From Bacteroidetes oral taxon 274 str. F0058 (lineage in GTDB: Bacteria; Bacteroidota; Bacteroidia; Bacteroidales; Paludibacteraceae), in contig GG774889.1 of NCBI GenBank assembly GCA_000163695.1, positions 173,670 through 237,669 on the forward strand: a stretch of DNA of 64,000 nucleotides. The letters are read 5' to 3'. Positions 34,955 through 43,185 of this stretch are shown here, piece after piece. Positions within the stretch are counted from its first letter, which is position 1, and each line of letters starts with the position of its first letter. The notes beneath the pieces are model-generated. The model saw nothing but the letters and a program-made list of their open reading frames with translations. It had not been told where the DNA came from and did not search any database. The translations under genes and the position numbers were made by a program.

Positions 34955-35005
34955 CAAAGGTAGTGTAAATTTTGAGGATGAAATTGTCTGAGAGACTCAT
35001 TTTTT
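34955..35005 (-). promoter_or_regulatory. Duplicated promoter/operator region, copy B
   Basis: The -7 box TACCTTTG (34962-34955) is preceded by CAGACAATTTCATCC and AAATTTACAC, nearly identical to copy A at 33922-33972. Host sequence ends just beyond it, where the Mu-like element begins. Confidence 0.65.
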
Positions 35006-35016
35006 TTTTACCTATC

Positions 35017-35040
35017 CCCTCCAAGACCAAAAGTGCAGAA
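35017..35040 (+). repeat. Terminal inverted repeat, fibre-side end
   Basis: CCCTCCAAGACCAAAAGTGC followed by AGAA. It matches the other end in inverted orientation at 20 of 24 positions. A second motif of the same type (ACGACGAGTACAA, 35048-35060) starts 22 bases after the first (35026-35038). This resembles the adjacent R1-R2 transposase sites of phage Mu. Confidence 0.7.
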
Positions 35041-35250
35041 GATTAAAACGACGAGTACAAAAAAGTTATTCTATTAGTTGTTTTTGTCGAATTAACTTTG
35101 TTATGTCTTAATAATCATTGTGATGTGGGAGAAAAAAAAACAGATGTCAACCCCGCCTTTGACTTGATATTTGTCTCGTCGTCGGTAGATTGACACCTAA
35201 AATCGTTTTTCGTGGTAGGCAAGGACTCCGTCGAAATGAAGGAGGCTTTT

Positions 35251-35463
35251 TTATTCTCCCAATCTTACGATATTATAATTTTTGTTTTTTGCAATATTTA
35301 GTTCTTCGTCTGTTATATTTTTGAGTACGACAGCCTCTAATGCTATATTTTTTACAGACTTGCCCGTATTGTCGGCAAGCTTGTTAAATAGTCCCAGCAC
35401 ACTGTCTTTCGATATGTTGGGGCAGCGAACGAAAGATAAGCCATTTACTTGTTTATCTAACAA
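35251..35463 (-). CDS. C-terminal part of the LRR tail fibre (split by frameshift)
   Basis: This open part encodes about 70 residues (GLSFVRCPNISKDSVLGLFN onward to NIVRLGE). The same frame extends upstream without a stop through NCPSLTTINVPDGLTLLDKQ to about 35553. It is therefore not an independent gene but the end of the BspA-type fibre encoded by the two preceding parts. The apparent start codon is an ordinary internal TTG. A restored protein would run from 36552 to 35251, about 430 residues. Confidence 0.6.
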   Translation of the reverse strand: MLDKQVNGLSFVRCPNISKDSVLGLFNKLADNTGKSVKNIALEAVVLKNITDEELNIAKNKNYNIVRLGE

Positions 35464-35492
35464 TGTTAGTCCATCGGGAACATTGATTGTCG

Positions 35493-36062
35493 TCAGCGAC
35501 GGGCAATTGTAGACAGTACCGTCAAGGGTAGAGTAGTCCCATATACTAATGCTTTTTTGCCCAATTGTCTTACGTTAGGCAAGTTTAGCTCTGTCAAACT
35601 CGTACAATTATTAAATGCATATTTGAGGATTCCGTTAGTTACATTTATAGTGATGTTTTTCAAATTAATGCAGTTTTCAAATGCTCCTTTATTAATCCAA
35701 ACAGCAGCACCTACCTTCACCGTATGCAGTTTGTGCTTGTTTGCAAAAAAGTAAGAGGGGATAATTTTCAGTGAATTCACATCTACCTCTTCTAATGCGA
35801 CACAATCAAGGAAGAGGATGTTTGTATTTTCGTTAATCTCATATTGAATTGGCAAACTTACCTTTTTCAGACTAGTGCAACCTATCAAACGGTTATATGA
35901 ATGGTTCCACATTGTTTTCTGCTTTGGCAAATTCAACTCTTCGAGGGAAACACAATTTGTCACAGCATTAAAACCAAATGAGGTACAATTGGGCAACTCA
36001 AGTTTTGCAAGCCCTGTACAGTTTTGAAACACAAAATAGCTTATAGCCGTTGCATTAGGCAA
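35493..36062 (-). CDS. Leucine-rich (BspA/LRR_5) middle part of the tail fibre
   Basis: The part encodes 189 residues of LRR_5/BspA-type repeats, for example YFVFQNCTGLAKLELPNCTS, CVSLEELNLPKQ and NNCTSLTELNLPNVRQLG. The frame runs back without a stop to about 36114 (NVKSHAFADCKNLTEVYLPN), where it meets the preceding frame. It ends at the A6 run near 35553, where the repeat pattern continues in another frame. BspA-type repeats bind proteins or glycans, so this is probably the receptor-binding part of the particle. Confidence 0.65.
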   Translation of the reverse strand: MPNATAISYFVFQNCTGLAKLELPNCTSFGFNAVTNCVSLEELNLPKQKTMWNHSYNRLIGCTSLKKVSLPIQYEINENTNILFLDCVALEEVDVNSLKIIPSYFFANKHKLHTVKVGAAVWINKGAFENCINLKNITINVTNGILKYAFNNCTSLTELNLPNVRQLGKKALVYGTTLPLTVLSTIARR

Positions 36063-36111
36063 ATAAACCTCTGTAAGGTTTTTGCAATCGGCAAAAGCAT
36101 GTGATTTTACG

Positions 36112-36552
36112 TTAAATATTGGGCATAATGATATTGTATTCTGTGGTAGCTCCTTGCTTATTTACGTAGTATAACTGAGTCTGTGCAAATGCGGCATTAT
36201 CTATTGATGTTGCCGCATTAAAAGAACCGTAAGTGAAATTATACCCCTTAAACAGAAAATTAGCCACTGTGGTTATTGCGTTCGGTTTTGCCGATACGGG
36301 CTTAAATGAGAAGGCGGATATACCAATACTATTAGTATCACTTTCGTAACTTCTTACGTGATTTAGCTTTCTAAAATCATCATCTCCGAAAAATGTTTCC
36401 CCGGATGCCAGCACAACTTTAACATTATAGTCTATCGAAGTAATATAGTCTAATATCGACTTTAAGGCATTATAAACTCTTTTACAGATATTACCTCCAG
36501 CAGCCGTTTCGCCCCTTATCTCTTGCAGTTTTACCTCTATCTCTGTTTTCAA
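36112..36552 (-). CDS. N-terminal part of the tail fibre
   Basis: The part encodes 146 residues. It opens with a charged helix (EIEVKLQEIRGETAAGGNIC) and a fibre-attachment-like domain, then the first LRR_5-like units (AITTVANFLFKGYNF). It stops at TAA in the context AATATTTAACG. One base further the repeat continues as NVKSHAFADC. Two bases separate it from the upstream gene. It is the proximal part of a single fibre protein now split by two frameshifts of opposite sign. Confidence 0.65.
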   Translation of the reverse strand: MKTEIEVKLQEIRGETAAGGNICKRVYNALKSILDYITSIDYNVKVVLASGETFFGDDDFRKLNHVRSYESDTNSIGISAFSFKPVSAKPNAITTVANFLFKGYNFTYGSFNAATSIDNAAFAQTQLYYVNKQGATTEYNIIMPNI

Positions 36553-36554
36553 TA

Positions 36555-37379
36555 TTATAATGCAATATAAGAGGCGTTTATATATGCTGTTATGATCAAA
36601 TTTGTGTCATCGGGCAAAGCCTTTTCTGGAGGCATTGTTAATGCTGTATTTCCGTTTGAAAAAACTCTAAACATAGCTATCTTATCAAAAGACTTATTGT
36701 ATTTTTCACTGAAATATGATGCATGGCAGGGAAAATCAAGTACTGTATCGTCGTATCCTGTAAAACTATACTTTTTGGAAGGTTCTGTTAAAATAACAGA
36801 AGAACCAAAAGGAGTCATTTCTGACAGTCTAATTTTCCCGTTGATATTTACTAATCCCATATATTCACTGGCTTTTATGGAATATTTTATGTTTCCATAA
36901 TTTTTAACCCAATGCTCAATGCTTCGGGGTTTTAATGCTCCAAAAGATGTGTCAAACATTACAAAATCGGACAATTTTGTTGAGAAATGGGGTATTGGAG
37001 TTGTATGGATATCAACTTGATTATTGGAATAGGTATAGTGGGTTTCTCCGTTATGATAAGTACCTTTTATGGTTTTTACCATAGGCACAAGAAAAATACT
37101 TTCAATATTTACCTTGCCCTTTAACTCTGTCCTATCTACATATCTAATATCCCTGTTGAACCAAACGACACCCTCATTTACAACGGTAGTATGGACAGCT
37201 ATACCGTTTTCCTCCTTAGTGGTATAAGATACCTCTAAGCCTGACAATATAACATTTCTTTCTCCAAACAAGGCAAAACACAATTGTACTATTGTTTCCC
37301 TGTGTTCGTCCACGACTCTCATAAACTGTTCGTCTGCAGGAAAGCCAGCTTCTGTGTTGGCAAAAATAATTTTATTCAT
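36555..37379 (-). CDS. Baseplate or fibre-adaptor protein
   Basis: The protein has 274 residues. The N-terminus (IIFANTEAGFPADEQFMRVV) precedes a domain with ERNVILSGLEVSYTTKEENG, resembling proximal fibre or baseplate-wedge proteins found beside fibre genes in Bacteroidota phages. The C-terminus is strand-rich. It lies between the baseplate gene at 37386 and the LRR fibre gene with gaps of a few bases, in the late operon. The precise role is inferred from position. Confidence 0.55.
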   Translation of the reverse strand: MNKIIFANTEAGFPADEQFMRVVDEHRETIVQLCFALFGERNVILSGLEVSYTTKEENGIAVHTTVVNEGVVWFNRDIRYVDRTELKGKVNIESIFLVPMVKTIKGTYHNGETHYTYSNNQVDIHTTPIPHFSTKLSDFVMFDTSFGALKPRSIEHWVKNYGNIKYSIKASEYMGLVNINGKIRLSEMTPFGSSVILTEPSKKYSFTGYDDTVLDFPCHASYFSEKYNKSFDKIAMFRVFSNGNTALTMPPEKALPDDTNLIITAYINASYIAL

Positions 37380-37385
37380 AATATG

Positions 37386-37841
37386 TTATTTGTTAATTAT
37401 TTGATATTTTATTGATATTAATTTGTACCTATTTATAAAAGCTCTCATTTGGTCTGTAGCCGATATATCCATTGGAAGTACTACAACAAATCCTACGCCG
37501 GCATTGCCATATCTTGTATCTTCCACAAACCACGCTTTATTGAAATAAAACTTATTACTCGGGGGGTCATTAACTCTAAAAAAGAAATACCCTAAAGTAT
37601 CCTCCGCTTCTTCTATATGAATACGACGCTCCTTATTATCGTACTTGTCGTTGAGTATCTTTTCCAAAAAACATACCTGAGGTGTAATAGACAGGTCGTC
37701 GTCTATTTTTTTGTACAAATCTATAAATCCTTTAAAAATACCGTTTAAGACAATGCCCATTGCGGTCAATATGGATTTTGCCACTCCTGTGTAAATTCTG
37801 GGCGGGAAGGCGAACCCGACTACTTGTTTAAAATTGGTCAT
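37386..37841 (-). CDS. Baseplate protein (gp48/tail protein I-like position)
   Basis: The protein has 151 residues and overlaps the baseplate J gene by 14 bases. It starts NFKQVVGFAFPPRIYTGVAK and has a C-terminal strand-helix unit (MRAFINRYKLISIKYQI). In Mu-like tails the gene after baseplate J encodes a small wedge protein (gp48 or P2 gpI type), and this one has the size and position for it. There is no clear motif match. Confidence 0.55.
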   Translation of the reverse strand: MTNFKQVVGFAFPPRIYTGVAKSILTAMGIVLNGIFKGFIDLYKKIDDDLSITPQVCFLEKILNDKYDNKERRIHIEEAEDTLGYFFFRVNDPPSNKFYFNKAWFVEDTRYGNAGVGFVVVLPMDISATDQMRAFINRYKLISIKYQIINK

Positions 37842-38640
37842 ATTGATACGGTTTTAGTTTTATTGTAGCGGTTTCTATCTGCATATAGCCGGACGTAGGC
37901 ACGTAAACGCTGTCGATACTTTTTGTAATATTACCTCCGTATTTTGCCTCAGAGGTCAATACCTCGGCAACACGTACACCGTCTACTTTTTGGATAGCGT
38001 CTATTAGAGCCATATTCGAATAAATGCCGTCGAAAGGCATACTCTCCAAGTATTCGGATACCACCTTCTTAATGTCTTTGGCTTCCAGTCTCTTCAGTGG
38101 GTCGTAGTGTATAAGCAAACTAACGTTGAATTTGTCTGCATCTCCGCTCGATAGCAGCACTCTTACGCCTGCGTCTTTTATCCTGCTGACGTACGCCGAT
38201 ACTTTTTTTACGTCATCATCGGAGAGACGGGTAGGCCTGCCGTCTTTGTCTTGACCCGCTATCTTTGCAGATAAGACGCCATTTCGCTCCATCAGCGAGC
38301 AGTATTTGACTACTTGTTTTTCTTTGTTTATATTCGGATACACATCGGTATCTGTGGGCAGCGTATCGCCCATTTGGAATGCTTTGATTTTCCCTGCATA
38401 CCAGCTCAGAGTATGGGGGCGAAGGCGATTGAAATGCTCTTCGAGCTTGGCGATCCTATCGCCTACTATCTTTTCGAGTACCATCAAACCGAATGCCTGG
38501 GCATAAAACAGTAAGTTCTCTATGCTCACCGCCGAGAACTGTTCGTCGAATGTCTTATCGGTGTCAATCCTGTAAACTTCTACCCCCGGCTGTTTGAGCC
38601 ACTCGTCTGTCAATTTCTTTTTCCACTCTTGTGTTGTCAT
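37828..38640 (-). CDS. Baseplate J-like wedge protein
   Basis: The protein has 270 residues. The N-terminal helical region (FSAVSIENLLFYAQAFGLMV) precedes a middle strand domain (VRVLLSSGDADKFNVSLLIH). The end (LIDAIQKVDGVRVAEVLTSE) resembles the C-terminal part of gp47/gpJ proteins. Baseplate J forms the wedges of contractile tails. Its place just before the small wedge protein and the fibres is canonical. Confidence 0.72.
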   Translation of the reverse strand: MTTQEWKKKLTDEWLKQPGVEVYRIDTDKTFDEQFSAVSIENLLFYAQAFGLMVLEKIVGDRIAKLEEHFNRLRPHTLSWYAGKIKAFQMGDTLPTDTDVYPNINKEKQVVKYCSLMERNGVLSAKIAGQDKDGRPTRLSDDDVKKVSAYVSRIKDAGVRVLLSSGDADKFNVSLLIHYDPLKRLEAKDIKKVVSEYLESMPFDGIYSNMALIDAIQKVDGVRVAEVLTSEAKYGGNITKSIDSVYVPTSGYMQIETATIKLKPYQYDQF

Positions 38641-38645
38641 CTTTT

Positions 38646-38930
38646 TTATTCAAATGTAAAATCAAACGTACTATCAAAAATTTTTATATCTCCCGAATAT
38701 AATGTGTCGATACCTGTTGCGGGTCTGATACCCCGAGCAGCGTAATATTCAAACACACGCTTGTCCGTTATTTCCCCGTTGTAATATATCTGTTCTCCGG
38801 TTTTCAACATATTCGACATATCAATCTCGTTTTCTTTGGCTATCTCGTATGCATTGTCGGCGGAGCCTGTAAGTATGAGAGCTATGTCGAGTGGAGTCTG
38901 GTTTTTGAGAATCGTGGTGTATGTTGTCAT
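38646..38930 (-). CDS. Small tail protein, LysM/tail protein X-like
   Basis: The protein has 94 residues. ILKNQTPLDIALILTGSADN and MLKTGEQIYYNGEITDKRV have the spacing of a LysM-like domain, as in tail protein X of P2-like phages, which helps assemble the hub. It overlaps the upstream spanin-like gene by four bases. The role is inferred from size, pattern and place. Confidence 0.55.
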   Translation of the reverse strand: MTTYTTILKNQTPLDIALILTGSADNAYEIAKENEIDMSNMLKTGEQIYYNGEITDKRVFEYYAARGIRPATGIDTLYSGDIKIFDSTFDFTFE

Positions 38931-39472
38931 TTTGGTCTTAATACGGTTTTAAAAAGTATTTTTATTACGATATAACACAGAGATATAATACCGATTATCA
39001 TAAGTCCTTTTTGCCAAGCGGGTATGCCTTTTTTTGTCTCTATCGTACTCTTTGTGGCGATTTTGGACATAATACGCTTTTCGCTAGACAGGATAAGGCT
39101 GTCTATCTGCGACATTGTAATGCTTGCCGTAGTATTGTCTACGATATGCCGGTCGTTATGTCTGCCGCCCTGCCTGTCGGTAGTCTGTGCTGTGGAGCGA
39201 ATGATTCTTCCAAGTGTATCATAATCAATCGTATTGTAGTCGACGCGTTCGGTTGTCCATTCGGACAGTTGTTCCTTTGTTTCGGTAAGTCGACGGAGGA
39301 GCAGGTCGAGCGTTCGGGTCTGTATTGCAGATAAACTATCGTTTGTATGTATATCGGATGCAGAATAATTTTCGGAGGTCGTTACCTGTTTTGTCGGGAC
39401 ACAACCCGACAATGGCATTAGTATTGACAAGACCACAGCCGATATTTGTACTATTATAGTTATTCCTCTCAT
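38927..39472 (-). CDS. Lipoprotein with C-terminal membrane segment, u-spanin candidate
   Basis: The protein has 181 residues. The N-terminus is a lipoprotein signal (lipobox LSGC, Cys about residue 24). A long polar, Thr/Ser-rich helical region follows. A C-terminal hydrophobic segment (LMIIGIISLCYIVIKILF, about residues 155-175) ends in basic residues. An N-terminal lipid anchor plus a C-terminal transmembrane domain is the plan of unimolecular spanins such as T1 gp11, which join inner and outer membranes and disrupt the latter at lysis. It lies next to the amidase and a possible holin. Confidence 0.68.
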   Translation of the reverse strand: MRGITIIVQISAVVLSILMPLSGCVPTKQVTTSENYSASDIHTNDSLSAIQTRTLDLLLRRLTETKEQLSEWTTERVDYNTIDYDTLGRIIRSTAQTTDRQGGRHNDRHIVDNTTASITMSQIDSLILSSEKRIMSKIATKSTIETKKGIPAWQKGLMIIGIISLCYIVIKILFKTVLRPK

Positions 39473-39476
39473 ATTA

Positions 39477-39773
39477 TTATCCTTTTTTAGTAATAGTCTT
39501 TATGTTTTTAAGACGAGAGTTGAGTCCTTCGATCTCTTTACTCATTTTAGCATTTTCTGCTGCCAATCTCTGTACGTCTAATCGGAGTCTCATGTTTTCT
39601 CCACGAAGTTCGGTAACCTCTTTTATAAGATTGCCATTTCTTGTTGCAAGCAGGTCTATACTTGCCTGCATCTCTCGTAAGAAGTCGTTACGAGATTTTT
39701 TGCGTCCTACGAACCAAGTTATTATACTCGAAACGGGAGCAATAATATATCCTAATGCTGCTATCCAATCCAT
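39477..39773 (-). CDS. Small membrane protein with coiled coil, possible holin
   Basis: The protein has 98 residues. One hydrophobic segment near the N-terminus (LGYIIAPVSSIITWFVG) is followed by a basic turn and about 70 residues of predicted coiled coil (heptads in VTELRGENMRLRLDVQRLAA). It sits two bases after the amidase gene and four bases before the u-spanin candidate. Holin or inner-membrane lysis protein is the likely role. An i-spanin is the alternative, but the next gene seems to span both membranes alone. Confidence 0.6.
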   Translation of the reverse strand: MDWIAALGYIIAPVSSIITWFVGRKKSRNDFLREMQASIDLLATRNGNLIKEVTELRGENMRLRLDVQRLAAENAKMSKEIEGLNSRLKNIKTITKKG

Positions 39774-39775
39774 TT

Positions 39776-40192
39776 TTATAGCTCCTTATACTCTTCTTTT
39801 GCGTCGAACGACGGACAAGCCTTGCGGGCGAAGTCTCGGTGCCCGTAAATCACGGCTGCGGGGTAACGCTGTTTTAGCTCTTTGAGTAACTTTATCAGAG
39901 CCACCTTTTGTGCTGCCGTGCGTGTGTCTTTCGGCTTCATTGCCGCATCGCACCCGCCTACGTAACATACGCCGACGGAGCAGTGATTCTGTCCTACGGT
40001 ATGAGCTCCTATCCGACGTTCGTCTCTGCCCTTTTCGACCCTGCCGTCGAGGTGCACGACATAATGATAACCTATGCCGCTGTATCCTGCCTTACGATGC
40101 CAACAGTCAATCTCCCTACCCGTTACCTCTCTGCCTTCGGGCGTAGCGGTGCAGTGTACTATTATCTTGTCGGTCGTCGTTCTGTTATCCAT
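39776..40192 (-). CDS. N-acetylmuramoyl-L-alanine amidase endolysin
   Basis: The protein has 138 residues of the T7-lysozyme-like amidase_2 family. Zinc and catalytic features are visible in VHCTATPEGREV, GYHYVVHLDG, GAHTVGQNHCSVGVCYVGG and YGHRDFARKACPSFD. It cuts the amide between MurNAc and the peptide stem. There is no signal peptide, so it needs a holin, consistent with the adjacent small membrane protein. Its presence inside the tail operon means particle release by lysis. Confidence 0.93.
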   Translation of the reverse strand: MDNRTTTDKIIVHCTATPEGREVTGREIDCWHRKAGYSGIGYHYVVHLDGRVEKGRDERRIGAHTVGQNHCSVGVCYVGGCDAAMKPKDTRTAAQKVALIKLLKELKQRYPAAVIYGHRDFARKACPSFDAKEEYKEL

Positions 40193-40244
40193 TGTTATCT
40201 ATATTTTTTTCAAAATTACTTCGGCTCGATATTTTGTACAAATA

Positions 40245-40736
40245 CTACTGCCATTTCGGCACAGATATGTCGAAACTCTTACCTTTTTCTACGTACTCTT
40301 CGTATGAAGTGGTGAATTTGAGTAATCTCGTTTTCTGTCCGTTATCGTTTGAGGTATAGGCTCTCGACAACATCAGGGGCTGAACGTAACCGCTATCGGG
40401 CTGCCAGCCGTGCAGAGCTTTTGCCAGTTGGTGTTCCAACTCGAAGTACCGTATGGCACGGTTTTGTATCTCCTCGTGCGTGTATTCGTGGTTTGGCAAA
40501 TAGATGTCGGTCAGAAGACACAACGTAAGCTCTACGTTTGCAGTCGTACCGCCGAGAACGATATTTTCGTATACCGTCTCGGAGAAGTCTATCAGCACCG
40601 ACGGCAAGTTGGCTGCCGACAGCCACTTGTCCTTATTAGCCTGCCCATAGTCGTGTTCGACCGTTTTTATACCAGATACCTCCGACTGTATCCTGTGTTG
40701 TAAATCGAGATAATATGTTGCAAAAAAACTATCCAT
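40245..40736 (-). CDS. Tail completion/terminator-like protein
   Basis: The protein has 163 residues. FFATYYLDLQHRIQSEV, then LPSVLIDF and VELTLCLLTDIY, resemble the gp37/gpS-type proteins that cap or complete the tail tube. The C-terminus (LLKFTTSYEEYVEK) fits the same fold. It lies between the lysis cassette and the small baseplate gene. The family call rests on pattern and context. In headless tailocins such terminators are retained, so it does not imply a head. Confidence 0.55.
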   Translation of the reverse strand: MDSFFATYYLDLQHRIQSEVSGIKTVEHDYGQANKDKWLSAANLPSVLIDFSETVYENIVLGGTTANVELTLCLLTDIYLPNHEYTHEEIQNRAIRYFELEHQLAKALHGWQPDSGYVQPLMLSRAYTSNDNGQKTRLLKFTTSYEEYVEKGKSFDISVPKWQ

Positions 40737-40747
40737 AATCTATCCGT

Positions 40748-41041
40748 TTATTTATAATCGACATCCAATTCGATACCGTCCGCTCCGATTTTGAGCGAAT
40801 TGATATGCAACCCTTCGTCGAAGAACTCACGGCGTATCTCACGTATCAGTCGGTCGGGAGTATTGTCTTCGTCAAATCGGCTGATACCTACGCCTTTGAG
40901 GGGTTTCTCTTTGAACTCTCCTTTGTTTGCCTCTATAATCAGTTTTGCGTTCTGTAAGGCAATATCGCCTACTACCATTCGTTTGTCGTCGATTAGGATA
41001 TTGCCCGCTTTGTCATTCATATCCAACAAAATTCCTTTCAT
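40748..41041 (-). CDS. Small baseplate protein, gp25/W-like position
   Basis: The protein has 97 residues. DKRMVVGDIALQNAKLIIEA and GVGISRFDEDNTPDRLIREI, then REFFDEGLHINSLKIGADG, resemble the small wedge or gp46/gp25-type proteins of contractile tails that carry an EPR-like or GVGI segment before a helix. It follows the spike gene in the operon, as in Mu-like tails. Confidence 0.6.
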   Translation of the reverse strand: MKGILLDMNDKAGNILIDDKRMVVGDIALQNAKLIIEANKGEFKEKPLKGVGISRFDEDNTPDRLIREIRREFFDEGLHINSLKIGADGIELDVDYK

Positions 41042-41066
41042 ATCTTTTTAAACGTTATTTAATTAA

Positions 41067-41609
41067 TCAATGTTTAAACCGCTTGTCTTCGAAGTTCGAT
41101 TTTATGGGTTTGGGGGTATCCAGTTCAATCTTCAAGCCTAATGGTGCATCATTGCCGGCAACCGGGTGGGAGGAAAGTCCCGATTGTATCTTCTTTAAAT
41201 CATTATACACTTGTTTCATCCACTCTATCATCTTGTCTATTTTCACCATTCCGCTGTTGTCGCCGTTGTTGGCTACGATGCCGTCTTTGTCGAGTATTAG
41301 CGTGGTGTCGGCTATCTTCGCCGACAGGCTGTCGTATTCGGACGCCGCTATAACGTATAGGTCGCCTCCTTCGATACGCGACACCAATACGAATGCCCCT
41401 GCTTTGGGGGTGAGCACGACTCCGCTCTGTCCTTCGGTAATCGGTTGTAGGCGTACGCCGTAGTACTCCGTATCGTCGTCAATAATGGTACAGGTACGCT
41501 CCTGCGAGTCTACTTCCACTACATTGGCAAGTATCAGTTCACCCGTCTTTACCACTTTGTTGCAAAACTCTGCAAACAAACTCCTTACTTCACTTTCTGT
41601 CTTTGCCAT
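41067..41609 (-). CDS. Baseplate spike protein (phage assembly protein V/gp45-like)
   Basis: The protein has 180 residues. The N-terminal OB-fold-like part (GELILANVVEVDSQERTCTI then DDDTEYYGVRLQPI) and GVVLTPKAGAFVLVSRIEGG match the assembly protein V/gp45 group. A short strand region (TLILDKDGIVANNGDNSG) would form the piercing tip. It overlaps the hub gene by 20 bases. The spike punctures the target outer membrane. Confidence 0.75.
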   Translation of the reverse strand: MAKTESEVRSLFAEFCNKVVKTGELILANVVEVDSQERTCTIIDDDTEYYGVRLQPITEGQSGVVLTPKAGAFVLVSRIEGGDLYVIAASEYDSLSAKIADTTLILDKDGIVANNGDNSGMVKIDKMIEWMKQVYNDLKKIQSGLSSHPVAGNDAPLGLKIELDTPKPIKSNFEDKRFKH

Positions 41610-42612
41610 AATATATCAAATTTAGTTTCTGCCTGCCTCCTCTGTCGTCGAAAGAGCCCTCGATGCTCTCCACAAAATACTTTCCCTCTCTGTCGGGGAA
41701 TCGTTTGTCTATGATTTGGCATACATCGCCTTTGCCGAAAGAAGGCATTAGAAAAGCGGTGATAGTGCCTTTGTATCCCGTGTAATCTTCTTGTTTTTGC
41801 AGTTCGCCTCTTACCTCTTTCAGAAATGTGTCGGGTAATCCTGTCCGTACCTTTATCTCTTTTATGCCGCCTTGCCCGCTTTTGTCGGCTTGGGTACGTT
41901 TCGCCTCGCCTGTGGGTAATTTGTGCATCAGGTTGACGGAGACATTTGTCGCTGCACTCTCTTTTTTCAGCTCCTTGTCTTCGACAGTATTCCAGCCCAC
42001 ACGCAACTTATGTGTAGGGTGCGGTATGGCGTACCTCGAGGCTCCGACAAACAGGGTATCGTCCTCGAAATATACGACACACAGACACTCTTTCTGAAAC
42101 CACTCCAATACGTTGAGCCCCGGCATATTTTTGAAAGTCAGGTTTTTGAGCGTTATCTCCGGTATATACGGCGATAACTTTATGTCGGTGCCGTGTATCA
42201 GGTCGTCCAACACCTGACGTATCGTAGCCGATTTATACGATTTCGTAAACGACACATTGCGAAGCAGATAAGAGTAACCCTCACACTCCAACACGAGAGG
42301 TTGTGCGTAGTTGATTTGTTTTATGAATCCTTTGAAAAAACGGTGTTTTTCGTAGTTATATCCAAGATGTACCTCTACGGCGTCGCCTTCGTGAAAAATT
42401 GTTTCTCCCCGAGAAGCCGTTGCAGAGAAAACGGTATTGTTTTTCACCGTATTGGAGAGATACGGGTTCTTCGGTAGGCTTATGGAACAGGTGTCGGCAA
42501 AGTTTTTGACACTCTGCGACCACTTGACGGCAGTAGGCTTTATTCCGCGAAATCGTGTAACGACTCCTTTGTTGTTATTGACTACCTCTATATCCGATAC
42601 CATTCTAAACAT
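41590..42612 (-). CDS. Baseplate hub protein (gpD/gp44-like)
   Basis: The protein has 340 residues. The domain with HEGDAVEVHLGYNYEKHRFF and KGFIKQINYAQPLVLECEGY is the hub gpD/gp44/VgrG N-terminal-like fold. ATIRQVLDDLIHGTDIKLSP and NVLEWFQKECLCVVYFEDD are also family-like. The hub joins the tail tube to the spike. It is followed with overlap by the spike gene. Confidence 0.75.
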   Translation of the reverse strand: MFRMVSDIEVVNNNKGVVTRFRGIKPTAVKWSQSVKNFADTCSISLPKNPYLSNTVKNNTVFSATASRGETIFHEGDAVEVHLGYNYEKHRFFKGFIKQINYAQPLVLECEGYSYLLRNVSFTKSYKSATIRQVLDDLIHGTDIKLSPYIPEITLKNLTFKNMPGLNVLEWFQKECLCVVYFEDDTLFVGASRYAIPHPTHKLRVGWNTVEDKELKKESAATNVSVNLMHKLPTGEAKRTQADKSGQGGIKEIKVRTGLPDTFLKEVRGELQKQEDYTGYKGTITAFLMPSFGKGDVCQIIDKRFPDREGKYFVESIEGSFDDRGGRQKLNLIYYGKDRK

Positions 42613-42618
42613 ATCCGC

Positions 42619-43185
42619 TCAAACTCTTTCTATTATAAGACTATCGACATAATCGCTTTCGAGTGTCATCGAAAAAGGGCGGTGGCGTATGCTGCCCCCT
42701 TTTATCTCGGGCAGTTCGAGGCTTTCGACAACGACTTTGTTGTTGCCCGGCATAAACATATCCGTCAGACCGCACCACAGCTCGAGAGACTCGGTGTTTT
42801 TCGACATCTCTATGAGGCACTCTGTCTCCTCTTTGGGGAATTGTCCCTTGTCGCCGGTCAAGATGCCTTTTAGCGTTATTACCCAATCTCCTGCCGAGAA
42901 CAGCTCTTTGACCGTGCCTTCACGTTCGGCTACGGCAGTTCTTATTATCGTATTGTGTCTGCTGCAACCGATTGTAACACAAGGTATGTACAAATCTTTG
43001 CTGGCAGTACAGAGGGTTACGGGCGTCATTACGTCGATGCCTCTGTATTTTTCGATAAAGCCTATATTGTCTGCCGAGCCGCTTTTAGAGGTTTTGTTGC
43101 CACCGGTCGAAGAGTCGGCTATGATATACGGTGCGTTGAAATAGGACTTGTATATCTTGCTATGTTCTACTATAATATTGCTCAT
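42619..43185 (-). CDS. Tail hub-associated protein (DUF6046-like)
   Basis: The protein has 188 residues. GIDVMTPVTLCTASKDLYIP and GTVKELFSAGDWVITLKGIL, with the end RPFSMTLESDYVDSLI, match my memory of DUF6046, found between tape measure and hub genes in Bacteroidota phages. It probably takes the place of a baseplate or tube-initiator protein (gp43/LysM type). It overlaps the tape-measure gene by four bases. Confidence 0.62.
   Translation of the reverse strand: MSNIIVEHSKIYKSYFNAPYIIADSSTGGNKTSKSGSADNIGFIEKYRGIDVMTPVTLCTASKDLYIPCVTIGCSRHNTIIRTAVAEREGTVKELFSAGDWVITLKGILTGDKGQFPKEETECLIEMSKNTESLELWCGLTDMFMPGNNKVVVESLELPEIKGGSIRHRPFSMTLESDYVDSLIIERV

Noticed and set aside
35041..35250. Possible diversity-generating retroelement template near the fibre gene
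   Set aside because: No reverse transcriptase gene and no template/variable repeat pair were found in the element.
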